Both the position numbers and the translations under genes were made by a program. From NCBI GenBank assembly GCA_024464195.1, contig JANHAK010000066.1, forward strand, positions 1 to 6,743: a stretch of 6,743 nt of DNA, read 5' to 3'. Source of the DNA: Methanomassiliicoccales archaeon (GTDB lineage Archaea; Thermoplasmatota; Thermoplasmata; Methanomassiliicoccales; JACIVX01). Numbering within the stretch: position 1 is the stretch's first letter; every line of letters begins with the position of its first letter. The notes beneath the pieces are model-generated. The model searched no databases. It worked only from the letters and a program-made list of their open reading frames with translations, and was not told the origin of the DNA. This document shows, in pieces, positions 6,551 to 6,743 of the stretch.

Positions 6551-6743
6551 TTGATTATTTGCAGCGTAAGCCACTATCAAATAGCCAGATAAGGTGTTTC
6601 ATATTTAGAAAGAAAGTTAGACTATACTCATTTTGACAATTTTTGACCAAGTCTTGCTTAATAAACTGAAAGAGAAATAGATAATAAATTTTGAGAGCCA
6701 CAAATTCTGGCTGATAGCGCTAAGCGAAATGATATTAAAATTG

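Noticed and set aside
6696..6743. AGCCA/TGGCT stem-loop and a short ATG frame at 6729 at the right edge
   Set aside because: The stem is short and the ATG has no ribosome binding site and only five visible codons, so neither an RNA gene nor a coding start can be supported.
1..6743. CRISPR array, insertion sequence, prophage or defence system
   Set aside because: No regularly spaced repeats, transposase, integrase or terminal repeats are visible; all main genes look like vertically inherited archaeal genes.

Overview
The window reads as archaeal chromosome. The evidence is a 738-residue MetRS with a KFSKS loop, four CxxC zinc pairs and a C-terminal tRNA-binding domain; an FtsZ with the archaeal-style nucleotide-binding sequence CGGGGSNTINR; a stand-alone Roadblock/LC7 protein; and TATA-like boxes about 25-40 bases ahead of several starts. 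The overall feel is euryarchaeal, and Thermoplasmata or a relative is my best guess, from FtsZ sequence memory only. There are no rRNA or tRNA genes, insertion sequences, CRISPR arrays or phage genes. It looks like a housekeeping region with some poorly characterised genes in it.

Layout, left to right. A gene entering from the left edge (+ strand) ends at 481 with a two-cluster ferredoxin domain, probably the C-terminus of a PAPS-reductase-family/ferredoxin fusion. It converges on ftsZ (- strand, 541-1722). Upstream of ftsZ on the same strand is a 384-residue alpha-helical HEAT-like protein of unknown function (1881-3035). A 242-base intergenic region follows. It holds a plausible 32-codon small ORF on the + strand and the promoter of a Roadblock/LC7 gene (3278-3637, + strand). 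That gene abuts, stop codon to stop codon with no spare base, a PHP-family metallo-phosphoesterase gene (3638-4300, - strand). The PHP gene overlaps the end of metG (4297-6513, - strand) by an ATGA junction, so the two form a tight operon. The last 230 bases (6514-6743) hold the probable metG promoter and nothing else I can support.

How the genes may fit together. MetRS charges tRNA-Met, and the overlapping PHP gene is probably translated with it; the PHP substrate is unknown. FtsZ forms the division ring. The helical-repeat gene directly upstream and the nearby Roadblock protein, a family that binds small Ras-like GTPases, invite the idea of a division or polarity module. That is inference from proximity only, because promoters and strand changes separate these genes. 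The points most worth a second look are the HEAT-like gene next to ftsZ, the degenerate second tRNA-binding-like module at the end of MetRS, the small ORF with a good ribosome binding site, and the metG-PHP coupling.
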